Below are positions 1-13,741 of a stretch of 64,000 nucleotides of DNA, in pieces. Source of the stretch: Rotaria socialis (taxonomy: Eukaryota > Rotifera > Eurotatoria > Philodinida > Philodinidae); contig CAJNYU010003531.1 of NCBI GenBank assembly GCA_905331475.1, positions 1 through 64,000 of the forward strand, written 5' to 3'. Each line of letters starts with the position of its first letter. Positions within the stretch are counted from its first letter, which is position 1. The notes below the pieces were generated by a model. It saw only the letters and a program-made list of their open reading frames with translations. It made no database searches and had not been told where the DNA came from. Position numbers and translations under genes: made by a program.

Positions 1-624
1 TATAGTATTCCTCTTTACCTTACGTTTACACCGAACAAGTATTAGTGTGCTGCATGTACTCAATTATTACTATTAATGTTCCGATATATGCTTTTAACCA
101 TTGAGAATACTACCGAGATAATTTTCATTCATCCCGAGGGAATGATCCATGACTTATACGAAGTCTCAATCAGAAAAATCCAATAGCTTTTCATTCAGTG
201 GTAATTTTCATGTTCGATTACGAATCTAGTGTGTTATAAAGTCATCAGGGTAAAAACAGTTTCCAACGTAATGATTGATAGACGTACCAATATGCAATGG
301 GGCGTATTCTTTTAACAGCAGAAACTACTGCAAAAAATTGGTCAAATCCAATGGGGAAAATGTTTCTACACTTGACTATTAGAGAAAAAGGGTTTTTTTC
401 TCGATTATATGGGTTCCACATCATTAAAAACATTCTCTTTTCTTTTGATTCTATTGTCCCAGCATGGTCAATTCTATCGATTAATGATGTAACAGTCAGT
501 CTGACACAATAGTGTAGATGAAAATTTTCCCACAATAATTGAATTCTTCCCGTATTTTGAGTTGGTATTATCCTAAACCTCGCTTCGGTGCGGGAATATA
601 AACATACCCAGGACAATGATTCCT

Positions 625-1385
625 GAAGCAGTATTCCGTGAATTTCCGGCTAAAACCTGCAAGAAACTCGCTGCTTCCTACCGGAACCCACCGAGAATTG
701 TCCGGAATTCGATGCAGGAATCCGGCTACCAGTTTTGACAGGTTCCTGTCGATTCCGGCCGGAACCGGATCCTTTCAACGGAATACTGCTTCCATGAAAT
801 ATCCGGAATACCACAGAACCGGCCGTTTTCGGGACCGGAATGTTCGACCTGGGTAGTTCCTCTCGTTACTCACACATGCACGCTTATATACACCCTCACC
901 CTCACACCTACACCCACACCCACACCCACACCCACACCCACACCCACACCCACACCCATATATAAACTGTAACATATATAATAGACAATTAATCACGTCA
1001 CATGAGTAGGTTTATCCGACAAATGACAAAATAGATCAAATGATACTATAAAGAAACATAAACTTATGTAAACAGTTTAGTGTCACCGAGGTCGATCGTT
1101 CTGGTCACCGAATACTGTAGGAACCAATCGGAAAGATGCTGAAAAATCACCGTATTCCGGAGGAAAACACAGGAAGTCACTGGAAACTGGACGCAGTATT
1201 TCGTTCGGAAAATTTTCGGAGTTTTTCCCGATGATTTACTGTCGATGCCTGCCGGAAAGCATTGGAAGTTGACCGGAATCCACCTGAAAAAATCTGGGAA
1301 TTTCCGGTCGGAATATTGCTTTCACCTTCCAGCGATCTTCCGTGTTTTCCGGTCGGTTCCTGCCGTACCGCCACGATCTGGACAG
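625..1385. repeat. Two GC-richer CCGGAA-rich repeat segments
   Basis: Two islands (about 625-860 and 1085-1385) stand out from the AT-rich surroundings. Both are dense in CCGGAA-like words and share motifs such as a 'CGGAATACTGCTT'-type block. Parts of the second island (about 1098-1180 and 1305-1370) look like diverged inverted copies of each other. No frame in them looks like a conserved protein. They are probably fragments of one interspersed repeat family, flanking the telomere-like tract at 883-958. Confidence 0.4.
883..958. repeat. Telomere-like CACACC/TGTGGG tract
   Basis: About ten near-perfect CCCACA units run in tandem, entered through more degenerate 'CACCCTCACACC' units. The minus strand reads (TGTGGG)n, which I recall as the bdelloid telomeric repeat. 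This is the longest and purest such tract here and lies inside the sequence, so it is interstitial. It is one of about ten related tracts in the window. Confidence 0.85.
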
Positions 1386-2039
1386 TTAACGACATCTACT
1401 GATGTTAACACTCTTCCTTATCACGATTGGGTAATTTCATCTACTTGCGCAATATTTTCAAACATATATATACATATATAGCGCAAAGAAGCTTACTTCC
1501 TGCAGTTTTTCACTACGAGAAGAACGTATGCTCCTTTGAGCTTTTTTTGATAAAAATATGTACTCGCTTCCGCTATCTTCATTTACAGACAATTTCATAG
1601 ATCACAACGCTTTGTTGGTAAATCCAATTGGCGCAATGAAATCTATCAGTATGTATAATGAGTAATGCTATTACGAAATAACTTGAGTTGCTCAGTGCTT
1701 TCGTCATTCCAGTGATCTTGTACATGTGGATCATTTTCGCTGAAAGCCTATCTGTATGAAGTGTTCAAATATATAGGACAGAACTGTATGACATTTTTCA
1801 AAGATCAGAAGAATCAAAATTGATTGAATGTTTAAAATTGATACAACAGATTGTCATCGATAAAAATGAAGACTGGCAAAAATCTATGTCGGTAAAACCT
1901 CATATTGGCCTTGTCTACACTTGAAAGATAATGCGGCATTAATTCAGATTAAATTTACGTGCGTCTACACTTATAAGTTTAATGCATCAATCAGATTGGA
2001 GAAGTAACTGCTATAATGTAATCTGAATGTATAAACTTA

Positions 2040-2165
2040 GGCCCCAAACAGACCAAAAAGATAAAACAGAATTAACCACTAAATCGTCTCGAAAAGATGA
2101 CTTAAGTGTGAATTAACCAATCACGTTGCTTAATTCTGTGTTATTTTTTTGGTCTGTTTGGGGTC
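2040..2165. mobile_element. 126-bp Harbinger-like MITE
   Basis: The ends form an inverted repeat of about 35 bp: left GGCCCCAAACAGACC, right reverse-complementing to GACCCCAAACAGACC, with matching inner parts (AACAGAATTAA / TTAATTCTGTG). TTA occurs directly on both sides (2037-2039 and 2166-2168), fitting the TWA target duplication of PIF/Harbinger elements. It is too short to encode a transposase. Confidence 0.7.
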
Positions 2166-2788
2166 TTAGCATATGTTCAGTAAAGAAAAAGTCGCTTCTG
2201 TCTCTTTTTGATGATTATAACGACAAATGACGAACTTTGTCACCAACATATCTACTTTTCTAGCTTATTTCTTTCAACTATAGTTTCGTTCAATATTCTA
2301 GAGTTCGTAATTTTTATACTTCACCTCCTGTTCTTTATAAAATATCTATTTATCGATAATATACAGCGACCTCATTGGACCCTGTCCGAGATTCTAATTA
2401 GTCCATCAAGTTCTTTATCGATTGGTGCATTAGCTTTAATTCACTTTTCAACCAACCATGTTCAACTCGTCTTAATCAATGATAGCAGGTGTAGATCAAT
2501 CGAAACTCGGCACAAATATTAGTGCATCGAACTTTTTCTAACATATTACTAATTTTTATTTTCATATATTTGATATTATCCTTAAATAATACTGATTTCT
2601 GAATTCTAGATAAATTGTATATTAGATCTCCTTATTTGGAAAACTATTTTTTATCTATTTTTCGATTCAGATAATTCTTAAGAATCTAGTGTGTATACAG
2701 ATTGACCCGTGAAAAGTAATTATACAATAAATTATTTTTTTAAATAACTATTGTTCCGCGTTCATATTCTATTAATTTTATTACAATA

Positions 2789-4614
2789 ATGGTCGGCATC
2801 GATGCAAGGAACAAGGATATACTTGATAACAAGTACATATGTCGTGTGTGTGCGTTGATACTACGAGATCCGGTGCAATTCATGCGATGTGGACATCGAC
2901 AGTGTCAAACTTGTTTACCTAATGAACATCAGTAAGTTTCCTGATTACATTGAAGTATTATTATTCATTGCTATTTTTAATTTTTATAGAAGCGAAATCA
3001 CATGCGCACAATGTCAAACAAAAATGTTGAAAACTGAAGTAATGTATCTTTTTGGTAAAAACAGAGAAAATATATTTATTTTATATAGGTTCATCTTGAT
3101 CGAGGTTTTCAAAATGAGATGAGAACACTACTAATTGTTTGTTTTTTGTGTCAATGGAATGGTATCTTAGATAACTATCAAGTAATTGATTTTATATTCA
3201 GTTTATTCTTCAATCGTTGAATTTCTCATTTGATAGAATCATCTCGATCAATCTCATCCGAATCTGACATGTGAATATTGCGGTGAGCAGTTCAACTCAA
3301 CTAACAATTTCAATGAACACAAAGTCTCTGCTTGTCAGAAAATCAGTGTTGCATGCTTACTGAAGGATTTTGGTTGTAATGAACGAGTATGAATAATTTT
3401 CCAGATCCAAGTGCCATGGAAAAATTGATCTTCTTTAGATTATTCGTGCTAATATAAAAGAGCATTATATGACTGAACAACATCAACAGTCTATAAGTAA
3501 ATGTATTCGTCAATTGTTATCACATGACAACGACAGACGAATTGATATTGACTTTCTTCGAACAACTACAGAATCTTATGATCCTGATACGATTCAATTT
3601 GAAGAACTTCGTGACATAATTAACGTCTTAACAGGTGGCATCGAAGCATTGGTAAATGATGCACAACGTCTGAGCAATGAATCTCTTCAAGCGCAAATTA
3701 CACTTCAAACACTTGAAGAGCAATTACCAGGATTGAAACTTTCAATAGAAGAATCAAATGGTTTTTTACAAGGAGTTAACTGCAATTTAGATATTCTCAA
3801 GCAAGATTTCACATCACTGCAAGAGAAGGTCAATGATTTGCAGTGTGTTTCATATGATGGTATATTTATTTGGAAAATAACCAATGTCAAAGAGAAGATG
3901 AGTAAGTTCAACACATATTCCTTTTCTTAATAATAAACATAGGATACTTTATCAAAAGATTACATGTTGTTCTCTTTATAATTTAACTAATACTGCTTCA
4001 GTTTTGTATTTAATCGAATAGATTGATACATGTCAGTATAGATTGTCTTTGTTTTCTTCGTAGTGGACGCACAATCTGAAAGACAAACATCAATTTACTC
4101 GCCTCCGTTTTATTCTTCTCCAAACGGTTATAAAATGAGAGCTCGTCTTTATTTAAATGGTGATGGAAATGCTCGTCGAACACATATGTCCATGTTTTTT
4201 GTGCTCATGCGAAGCTTGAACGATCAGATTTTGAAATTTCCGTTCAACTATAAAGTCACATTTTGTTTATACGATCAAACACCGGCACAACGACATATTA
4301 TCGATTCATTTCGACCAGATATTAAATCGAACAGTTTTCAAAGACCTCGAACGGATATGAACATTGCAAGTGGTATACCGAAGTTTTTTCCATTGGAAAC
4401 GATTCAACAAGAGGGAAATCCGTATGTTCGAGATGATACCATGTTCATCAAAATTTTGGTTGATTTCGAAGATACACCCAAAATATTATTGCCTTACGTC
4501 TTGAGTTTGAATCCGGGTCTTCCAACGCATGTTCAACAAACATTGATCAAGCAAGAAGTCGAGCGAAGAAGCCAGCAACAGTCTGACAAGCCACTGCAGC
4601 TTCCCAAAGAATGA
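2789..4614 (+). CDS. TRAF protein: RING, TRAF zinc finger, coiled coil, MATH
   Basis: Six exons give one continuous 482-residue reading: 2789-2931, 2990-3038, 3089-3181, 3237-3386, 3439-3901 and 4064-4614. All introns are GT-AG, four of them 50-58 bp and the last 162 bp. The N-terminus is a C3HC4 RING (CRVC, then CGHRQCQTC, then CAQC). A TRAF-type zinc finger follows (CEYCGEQF, histidine and cysteine ligands), then a heptad-rich helix of about 80 residues. The C-terminus is a MATH/TRAF-C domain with the hallmark GYKMRARLYLNGDG and FCLYDQ. TRAFs are cytoplasmic adaptors and E3 ligases downstream of TNF-receptor and Toll-type receptors. The start is the first ATG before the RING; its upstream region is conserved in the inverted copy near 58 kb. 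No defects were found. Confidence 0.9.
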
Positions 4615-7264
4615 AATAATATTTTCTTTCTGTGAACTATTGAATAAAACCAAGATGTAATCATATTCCAGATGCAGGCGTTCTAAAATAAAAACTATAA
4701 ACCAGATAACTTTAACAAGTTTTTGTTAGTTTCTTAATCAGTTGCAATATCTCGGCCTACTTTAAGTGGCGAAGCTATTTTCATTTGAAGTCAAATAAAA
4801 TTTTTAATAATGAAAAATAAACAATTCTTTTTAAAAGAACTATTGTTCAGAATTAATCTTTTTCAGAAGTGCTTGAATTGTTAAAGAATATATTATTTGT
4901 TTGGCTCTATTGACGGATGCAATTTGTTAACTAAATTATAAACTCATGTTACTTTTTCTTGATTTTGAACAAGTTTTCTTGTTATAGCTTAAATATTCCG
5001 AAACATCGTCTTCAATTGAATCTTATCTTGAAAATACTTGATAGCATGAGTGCGATTGTGATTGTGTTTATATATTGTAAGCTTTATTTTAAATGATTAC
5101 TAATGAGAAGATGCAAAACATTTCTTACGGCAACAATAATACTTTAGTTTATTTACATTTGACTCTACAGTGCAGCTATATTTCCTGTATTTTTAAATAG
5201 ATCCTAGAATAGTCTATATTTTGTTTTTTCCTATATTCTTTTATTTTGGTGAAAACGGTCAGATATTCTTTTGAAAAGTGCTCTGCTCCTTCTGCATATA
5301 TTCTCTCACCTTTATTATTTGCCTCGTAAAAATAAGAGCCTGAACGTTTCCAACATAATTTTGGTGAAAATTCAAATTTCTATTTTGACTCAGTTTTATC
5401 AAAGCTTCTTTTGTCGAACAGAAGAAGCCAATGAAAACTAACGAATGCAAAAAGATTCTCTCTTTCTTTCAAAAACTTGATCGAAGAATTTCGTATCGGA
5501 GTGCAAATGTAATACAGATCTCGCTCTTATTCACTTTCAGATGCATAACCAAATGATTGAAAGTCAAATGTGTGAAACACCCATCTTTTTTTACCGAGAT
5601 TTCATCTTTATACTGTTCATAAACGTTGTTTATATTTATATCTAAGTGTACGCATATAATAATTTGAATTGAATGTTTTTTTTAATATCTTTTAAGAGGA
5701 TTCGAAACCTTGCTTTAATAGAAATCAATATCCTGTATATTGCGGTGTCCTAGACTTCCTATTTTTTCAGAAAATATCGCTGCGAATTTCGACCTAATAT
5801 AAGTCTACTTAAAATCTGCGTGAACTTATCTATAAAAAGAAGAACACTATTCAATTATGCGCATCTTCACTGTGAAGACAGTAAACCCTGTATTTTACTT
5901 GCATATTAGTTGAGGCAAATATCACGGCACGAAGTACTGTAAAAAATTGCGTAATATTTCAGCCAAAGAAATAAAAAAGGAGACCTTTTTATTCTTTTCA
6001 AAATTCTAGATTAAATCGATATTTATTTTTCATGAGACAACGATGAGAAATACATAATAGTGAAATATTTATAGTTCGAAAGAATCAATCTTTATTTATG
6101 TCTGTAAAAATTTGTTTGACTAGATGCTAAACACAAAGAGAAAAACATATTTGATCCAACGTATAATTCTTCTCAGATGCATTCGCAAGATACTTTTTAT
6201 TTTTAATTATAGGTCCAAAACATATGTACGTTTAGTTTCTTAATCATGCGTCACGCAACGCTGATTTTTTTTCGTTTTTATTCGATGGCTTCTCCCTTTC
6301 ATGTCGTTATATTGATTTTTTGCTTCTCATCAATTTATCGGAGTTCCGAGTTCTTCTCATCAATCTATATGTTACTTTATTTTGTAAATAAAATCATGTA
6401 GAAAGCGTGAATGAGATTAAAATCTCACAATAATAAAAATGCCTACCTCTAATTACAAAATCATTCTTGCGAATAGGAATAGAATTACTACATCTGATAT
6501 GGTACTGAAAGCCTGAAAACAAGCAATTAGTGTAATCTATGTTAAAGCGACTAGAAGTCGGCTGATGTAGATGTTCTTATTTCGTACGGGAACAAAACTT
6601 TATGAAACATATACATCTCGAGAGTTTATTGGTGTATGTGCCTCTGTTCGTAGTGGATGAGAATTAATAAAAACTAATTCTAGAAAATACTGATGCTAGT
6701 TAGAAATCATATGTTCAAATGTTCTTTCATCTGTAATTCGTCTTTAGAAATAAAGACAATCATATTTCCTTCAGTAATACTAAATTTTGACTTGAAACGA
6801 TGTACATCAGCAAGTTGTGTACGAATAGTTTATTACGGCAGTTTCCCTTCTGTTTTTTTTTGAAATCTAATGGTTATAATATATGACTAATATATGATAG
6901 CTGATCGTTTATCGAAAATATTACTTTTACAGGGAATAATTAAAAAAATTTTTCTATAGATGGCGACATAACAAGGCGTGCCTTATGACTCAATAATGTT
7001 TAATTGCTCGATTTACAGTCTGATCCAAGATTATTCTTCTTCTGATTTCTCGAATATGGTTATTGATATCAATCTGTGTTAATTTTGTGTCATTCATTTG
7101 ATTTATTGTTATCAAAAATAGGACACTCAGAATTCTTCTTCGAAATAAAAGATAAAAATCATCATAAAAATTATTGTCACAGCCATAGTCATGGCAAACG
7201 TGTTTTTTCATCACAGAAAACATCTCAATAATGTTATTGATCAGAACAAAGATAACACCATCTC
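4615..7264. other. Intergenic, no gene recognised
   Basis: AT-rich sequence downstream of the TRAF gene. Short open frames occur on both strands but none shows a family motif or a plausible exon chain. AATAAA-type words near 4640-4690 could serve the TRAF polyadenylation site. Confidence 0.5.
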
Positions 7265-7559
7265 TCACGTTTTATCATAAACTTCAAACATATTGAACTG
7301 TCTAACTATTTTCACATGTTTCAATCGTAGCTATCATGGCGAAAAGTTGCTTGTCGCTTCTGATTACTCATGCAGTTATTCTTACTATCCAGAGAATAGC
7401 AGCTATGATTGATACCATCCTGCAAGTTCTACATTTATGATACACGCATTGTGATATTAATAGATAATCACTCGATTCAGAACAACTTCCGTAATTAATG
7501 AATATCGTGATAGCTATTAGAACGAACAGCAACAGAAAGCATGACTTTGTGGTTTGCAT
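7265..7559 (-). CDS. Small secreted protein candidate, unknown function
   Basis: The ATG at 7559 opens a typical signal peptide (MQTTKSCFLLLFVLIAITIF, then a small-residue NYGSCS cut region). A GT-AG intron of 55 bp at 7331-7385, the usual size here, joins exon 1 (58 codons) to exon 2 (21 codons and a stop at 7265-7267), giving 79 residues. The mature part is short, with Cys in CVYHKCRTCR and a hydrophobic stretch (SIIAAILWI). I recognise no family. The signal peptide and the phase-consistent intron support a real gene, but chance remains possible at this length. Confidence 0.4.
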
Positions 7560-8427
7560 TATGACTACTGGATCACTTGTTGTCTTTGTGTTCTCTTCCT
7601 CTTTTCACTTGCGTCACTGTATCGAGAAATGATAATTTACTTGAAATGCGGAAAATATGTGAAGCGGCAAAGCGCACATACTCTTCAACGAATCAGATAG
7701 AGTTGAAAGATAGTTCATGACAACGACGCAATGCATGAGTCAATAAACTATGATAAATATTAGTTCCTAGTTTTTTTCTCATCGTATCTCTAGACAATAT
7801 ATATAAAATTCGATTTCTGTTCATGTTTTTAAATTAATCGAAGCAGAAATTTCACAATACACAAACGGTGAGATTGGTTATATCTTTTTTTTCAAAATTT
7901 TCCTCATGAATACCAGGTAATATCACTTTGAGATACAGAGTACCTGCTTATGTTTTCATAACTTTCATTATGCGATTTCTCTTGAATAGAAAGAATTCGA
8001 GAGTTCTTTGACTGTTGTTTGAATAGTTATGAAAGTGAATCGTTGTGAGAAATGTTTTATTTAAAGAAGCGACTGTTAATTGTTTCAGACGAAAAATAAC
8101 GGTATGCCATCGATGAATATTAGCTAATCACAGCATCTCTCTAGGACTTGGGTGCGAATATAGGTCTTCGCTTCGTTCAAACATAGTACGTGGACTTTGT
8201 CCTACTGCTTCATGCAGCAACGAAGTTTCCTCACTTGTTTCTCGGCATAAGATTATGCGGTGCTCCCTGACGATGAGTATTTTACCAAGAATTGCAACGT
8301 AGTGTTTTTTATGCTAACGAGTTCTTATGCGACTAAAACATTTAGAATAACCGATAGTTTTTTTTAAAAATTTCTCTGATTTGATTATGAACAGTAACTG
8401 ATAATGATATTGTTTCTTTCAGACAAT

Positions 8428-11296
8428 ATGCTGCACACATTCATTCAAAATCAACGTCAACGTAACCCCGCAGATCAAGAGGTGGCCACCATACAAAATA
8501 CATTAGGGTAAACGCTTTTAAAAATATAATGACCTGCAATCAAAAACATTTGTAGAAAATATAGATGAAGGATAATGTATGATACGTTCTTACATATCTA
8601 GAGGTAATGTTATCATCCGAAGGTACTTGAAGATTCTTTCCGATACTCTCGAATTCACTTAGACTCTATTCCGAGCCACTAAACTTTCAGTTTTTCACTT
8701 TCTACTACTCGAACGAAAGCACTCAATGTCATGAATATCCTACGAGGAGTTCAAATGAGTGTCAACAGTACTTTTATTTCGTTTTTACTGATAAAAGCAT
8801 AGTTGAAAGAACGGAACACAAAACCTGCAGCTATTCTATTTAGACGGACGATTTCAAGCTCCAATAATAGTTGGAACAACGCCAAAATGAATTTACCTAC
8901 CACTTATTCAACACAAAAGCATTCTGTTTATAATATAGACCTCAACTCATATCAGCGTTTACAGTCAGGTAGTCATCATGAACCCATCCAGTCTTCAACA
9001 GGCTCCTCGTCATTGAGTGAAATTTCATTTTACGATATTAATTATACTACTAATGAAAGAAAACTGAAAATAAAATGCCCAACAATATTTCCATCGTTTT
9101 TAAAACCAAAACCAGCCAAACAAATTCTACATGGTCTATCTGGCATTTTTAGAACAGGAATGCATGCAATTATGGGTAAGAATCAGAGTATATTTCTTTT
9201 AAAGCTCTAAGCATTCTGTAGATTGATGTAGAGTTCTTAGTAAAACAGTTGAAAGAAAAAATGAATTATCCATAGCTACTCGGAACTAATTCGATTTGTC
9301 ACTGAAAGGTAATCTCCGTAAATTTTCATCGTCATAGTGCTATTCATACTCGAAAACATAGCTTCTTTATTTGATCCAACATATTCGAATATTTTTAGGT
9401 TCAACAGGATGTGGTAAATCTTCTCTACTTGATGTTCTTGCTCATCGTAAAGATCATCGTGGTTTATCTGGTCACATTTTCGTCGATGGGTCACCAGCAC
9501 CCAGTTCATTCAAGTATATGGTCGGCTATGTTGTTCAAGATGATATTATTTTTGAAACACTTACTGTACGAGAAAATCTCATGTTTTCAGCGAATATTCG
9601 CCTCCCTCGTAACGTATCGCATGTTGAGCGTGCAGAACGAGTGGCACAAATTATTTCTGATCTTGGACTTGAATCATGTGCTAATACATTAATCGGTACG
9701 GACTTTATTAGAGGCGTTTCTGGTGGTGAACGAAGACGAGCATGTATTGGCATGGAACTCGTTTTAGCACCAAAAATATTTTTTCTCGACGAGCCAACTA
9801 CAGGTTCCTATTATTTTTTCTAAAAACAAAATCCTATATATCATTTATGAATAGGACTCGATGCAGCCACAGCTCGAAAAGTAATGAAATGTTTAAGTAA
9901 TCTTGCAAAGCAAGGACGTAAGTTCAATATCTATTTAACGTTCGCTTTTAAAATAAGAATCTTACAAAATTTATATTCTAGGTACTATTATCTTTTCAAT
10001 ACATCAACCACGTTATTCGATATTTAAACTTTTTGATACAATCACTCTCCTGTCTGAGGGTGAAATGTTGTACCACGGGCCAGCTAGAAATGTACTAGAC
10101 TATTTTTCTCATCAAGGTTATTTATGTGAGCCTCATGATAATCCGGCTGATTTTGTCATTGATGTTCTCATTGATGCAAAGGAAAATTCCGACAAAATGG
10201 AAAAATTAAAACTAGCCTATGAAAATTCCTCTATGTGTGAATATGTTATGAACCGTAGAAAACAACAGTTTATCGATGAGAGCTTTCAAATACGAACTGG
10301 TCGAAAATCAGTTAAACTAAAGCAATTTATTTGGAAAGAATTTTACTATGTTTGTCAGCGGACATTAAAAAATACTTTTCGCAATCCATCATTAATCCTA
10401 TCACAAATAGTCGTGTCGATTATTTTAGGACTATTAGTTGGACTCGTATTTTTCGATTTGAAAAAAACAACTGACCCAGGAGTACAAAATCGTTTAGGTG
10501 TAATATTTGTTATTGTTGTAACACAAATCTTTAGTACACTAACAGCATTAGAACCATTAATTAAAGAACGTGCTCTGTTTATTCATGTAAGTTTTTCATT
10601 TGAAGTAATAATGAAAAGAAATTTCATGACTTATAGGAAAATGCCAGTGGTTATTATCGAACAATAACCTTCTTCTGTGCTAAATTCTTATGTGACATAT
10701 TACTTATACGAGTTATTGTATCTATTCTTTTCTCGCTCATCGTTTATTTTATGACGGGTTTAGAACGCGATATTGGTAAATTCGGTGTTTTTCTTATTAC
10801 AATTTTTATGGCAAGTCTATTTGGATCGTCAATGTGTCTTCTTGTTGCAGCGACAATTCGTTTATTTAGTAAGTTTTGCTCTTAAAGTTAAAACAAAATT
10901 GCTAATGTATTAATATGAATTGTTCGGCTATCGTTTTTTTTTGTAGGTGTTTCCTTGATCATTGTCATACTTATCTTTTTGATAATGATGCTCTTCAGTG
11001 GTTTTCTAATAGCATTAAAAAGTGTATTCAGTTGGTTATCATGGCTTCAATGGGTTAGTGCTTTTCGATATGCAACGAATATGTTAACAATGAGTGAATT
11101 TCGCAATATTGACTTTTGTCTAGTCAATTCAACGAATATTTGTCCATTACCAGGCTCACAGGTTCTACATAACGTCGGTTTAGATTATACAACCAATTGG
11201 GATTTATGGAAAAACTTCTTTGGATTATCAATGATGACTGTTGGTTTATTTTTGTTAGCTTATATTCAACTTCTTAGAATTAAGAAGACAAAGTAA
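8428..11296 (+). CDS. ABCG-type half transporter, copy A
   Basis: Seven exons keep phase throughout for 688 residues: 8428-8507, 8844-9175, 9399-9803, 9855-9917, 9982-10586, 10637-10868 and 10947-11296. The nucleotide-binding domain comes first, as in ABCG proteins: Walker A GSTGCGKSS, signature VSGGERRR, Walker B IFFLDEPTTGLD and H-loop SIHQPRYSIF. A six-helix membrane domain follows (for example SIILGLLVGLVFF), with NICPLPGSQ in the last loop region. ABCG half transporters dimerise in membranes to export lipids or foreign compounds. The start is chosen because the MLH exon is conserved in copy B. Intron 1 is unusually long (336 bp), as in copy B. Exons 5-6 and intron 5 share a 464-bp identical block with copy B, suggesting gene conversion. 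Confidence 0.88.
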
Positions 11297-13002
11297 CAAT
11301 ATATTTCGAAGAAAACATTTGAATCACAATGATGTTTTTGTGATATTTTAAATAAATTTAGTTGATAATGACTGTATGTAGTTATAGTCTAATGGAGTCC
11401 ATGTCAAAAAAAGAATTATTCGAATGACGATTTAATAGATACACATTTTTATTGCTTTGAAGTGTTACCCATCAATCAATATTGAGTACTTGTGTTTTTT
11501 GCAAAAATTTAATTCAGAATCAACTAGGTAGCATCTTACAAATGACTAAACTGTGAAATTTCACTTTCAATCAAATAAACTATCGAAAATGATTTGCTAC
11601 AACAGGAAACATTATTAAAAATCTCTTGGAGTTCAAATGAGAAGATTAAGTTAATTTTGATGGAACGCTGTATGCTTTGTCTTCTTCCAGATAAACTAAA
11701 AATTAAACACAAAGGTAAATTGATTCAGTACTAATCTGCGTTAAAAATGAAGTATAATGACTGTTAACCTTAGTAAAATCTGAACTAAATGGCAGATGTT
11801 GCAAAGAATATTTTTTAAACTTTTCGTTCAGCACTTTTACTATTGCAATAAACAGATACACATTCATTGTTCAAGTCGACTTGCAATTTCTTTATCTATA
11901 CTTTTTGAATAGAATTTCCACGCTTTATTTTCACTACTTTACCATGTGTCGGTCTTTGACTGATAATACTCATCCCACATTGTTTCTACTAATATGTCAT
12001 AAAGAATATTAATCAATACGTTTTTGAAAACGAATCTTAAAAACCAATATATGAAAAGGCCCACAGCGAATTAGCATGGAGCGCACAACCTTTCCACTCA
12101 CTAAAAAGGCTTCAGGGTGGTGCCCATGCCCACCAGCGCCACTGTTTTTCACATCACATTGTGAAGGCAGTAACAGCCAACTAAGAACGAATTTCTGCAT
12201 ATAAAACACAATTAGAAAGCCAGTATAGATGAGAAAACGAAGCTGCATAGAAAAGAAGTCAAATATTATGTTAACTTTGCTTTAGCTTATTATTACTATT
12301 AAGATAGTATCGAAACCAATACAATATTTCCATTCAAAACATCAATAATGTGATCTTATTTGAATACAGCCTTATGTTCGAAGCAGGTTGTCACGATTCG
12401 ACTACTTTTGAATATTGTTTTGTAAAGAAAATGAACATAATGCTAAAATTTTGCTATAGAAAAGCGAAAAGTTTCTCAAGATAGGATGTTTTACTCCTTC
12501 ACTGCGCTTTTCTGAAAGTAGTTATATCGTACCATGAAATACAGAATGCATACGGATTAGGTTTTATTCGACATTTTGAAAAATGGTAATCGTATAGTAC
12601 AACAAATCATTTTGCATAAATAAGTAACGGATTGCTTGATTAATACTTAAAATTCAGTAGCAGAATTTTTCTTCAAGAAGCTATGAATATTTATTACTTG
12701 GCACTTGAATTTAAAATAGTTATTGACTTGCCAAGATTGACATTAATCCAACTGAAAGCAGAATTATACAAATTTTATATGACCTTCCTGATTTTTCTCA
12801 AGTTGGCTATTCAAAAAAAATCATAATTCTCTCTTGTTTCTAATCAACGAGAATCTTTTTCTCGGCCGATTTGTATAATTTTTATCTATAAACTTTTTAC
12901 GTATTTCATATCAATTTGCTAAAAAACATAATTTAGTTTTTTATTCTGTTAAGTAAAAGATAATATTTCTCAACTATTTATTTATTCTACTCATTTGTTC
13001 AA
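11297..13002. other. Spacer between ABCG-A and PGRP-A; duplicated in copy B
   Basis: Parts align with the flanks of copy B: about 11380-11480 with 26780-26890 (shared 'TTGCTTTGAAGTGTTA'), and 12600-12810 with 27410-27610. The FLYWCH-MULE relic of copy B is absent, so it arrived or was lost after duplication. A GC-richer patch at 12060-12180 is open on the minus strand (79 codons) but shows no family motif. Confidence 0.5.
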
Positions 13003-13741
13003 AAATAGCTCAATGGGGTGCGCGAAAATCATTTTCAAAAACAAATCTACCCAGTAAATCCCTGACATTCTGATGATTCTTCAAAGTAGTTGTATTCTAT
13101 AGAAAATTATTGAATTAAATTGATTATTTATAGTTGTTACGATGATGTCTCATCTCATGTATTGAACGAGTACAACAAATGCAGCAATATCGTCATGGAA
13201 ATTATTTTGGATGGGACGATATTGGTTATCATTTTGTAATTGGTGAAAATGGTAAAGTTTATGAAGGTCGAGGACGGAACAATGATACGCACGGCAAGAA
13301 AACAATTTTATCTATCATTTACACTGGCAATGTTTTTCATCTTTCAGGTGTTTGTATGATTGGTGACTTCAGAGAGGCATCTCCAAATGAAAAAGCCTTA
13401 AATGCACTACGTTCATTGGTTGACTGCGGTGTTAAACAAGGTTAGCTATGTCAAAGATTATTATATTATTACACATCGGCAAACACAACGACCAGGTTAC
13501 ACGAAATGGTAATCATTATATTTTCTTTTCTTTACATGTAATTATTAGACTTTTATTTCGATTTAGTCCTGGCAATGGTGCACTGGATGTTGTGCGTTAG
13601 TGGCCTCGATATTGTTCATTTCAAAATTTTGGAGAATGTTTAAATGTCAATGAAACACAAATATTTCTTGCTCTTAATTTCTGTGAAAAAAATACCCAGC
13701 TTCTTCATTGGCTTCAGCATATTTAAATGCATCTTCTTATA
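13003..13741 (+). pseudogene. Broken peptidoglycan recognition protein (PGRP), copy A
   Basis: This stretch follows the PGRP of copy B (27820-28685) through all but its first part. The signal-peptide end of exon 1 is missing and the block that would encode the YVIHHSA zinc-ligand strand is deleted. A second deletion removes the segment equivalent to NHQAAHSRG. Small indels after 'GTTAAACAAGG' shift the frame, and the last exon has a stop where copy B reads a serine codon (GTGCGTTAG). The region equivalent to GYHFVIGENGKVYEGRG is still readable. It cannot make a functional amidase, since the first zinc histidine is gone. Position downstream of ABCG-A mirrors copy B. Confidence 0.85.

Noticed and set aside
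245-616. 123-codon minus-strand frame
   Set aside because: Composition is plausible but the plus strand is also open there, and no family motif or neighbouring exon was found.
883-958. Possible true chromosome end or CRISPR-like array
   Set aside because: Sequence continues on both sides, so it is interstitial; unit length of 6 bp and lack of spacers exclude CRISPR.
2208-2522. 104-codon hydrophobic plus-strand frame
   Set aside because: Part of this flank is duplicated near 58.4 kb, where the frame is not kept, so it does not behave as a gene.
12009-12248. 79-codon minus-strand frame over a GC-richer patch
   Set aside because: It has a hydrophobic start but no conserved counterpart in copy B and no motif; the patch looks more like a repeat fragment.
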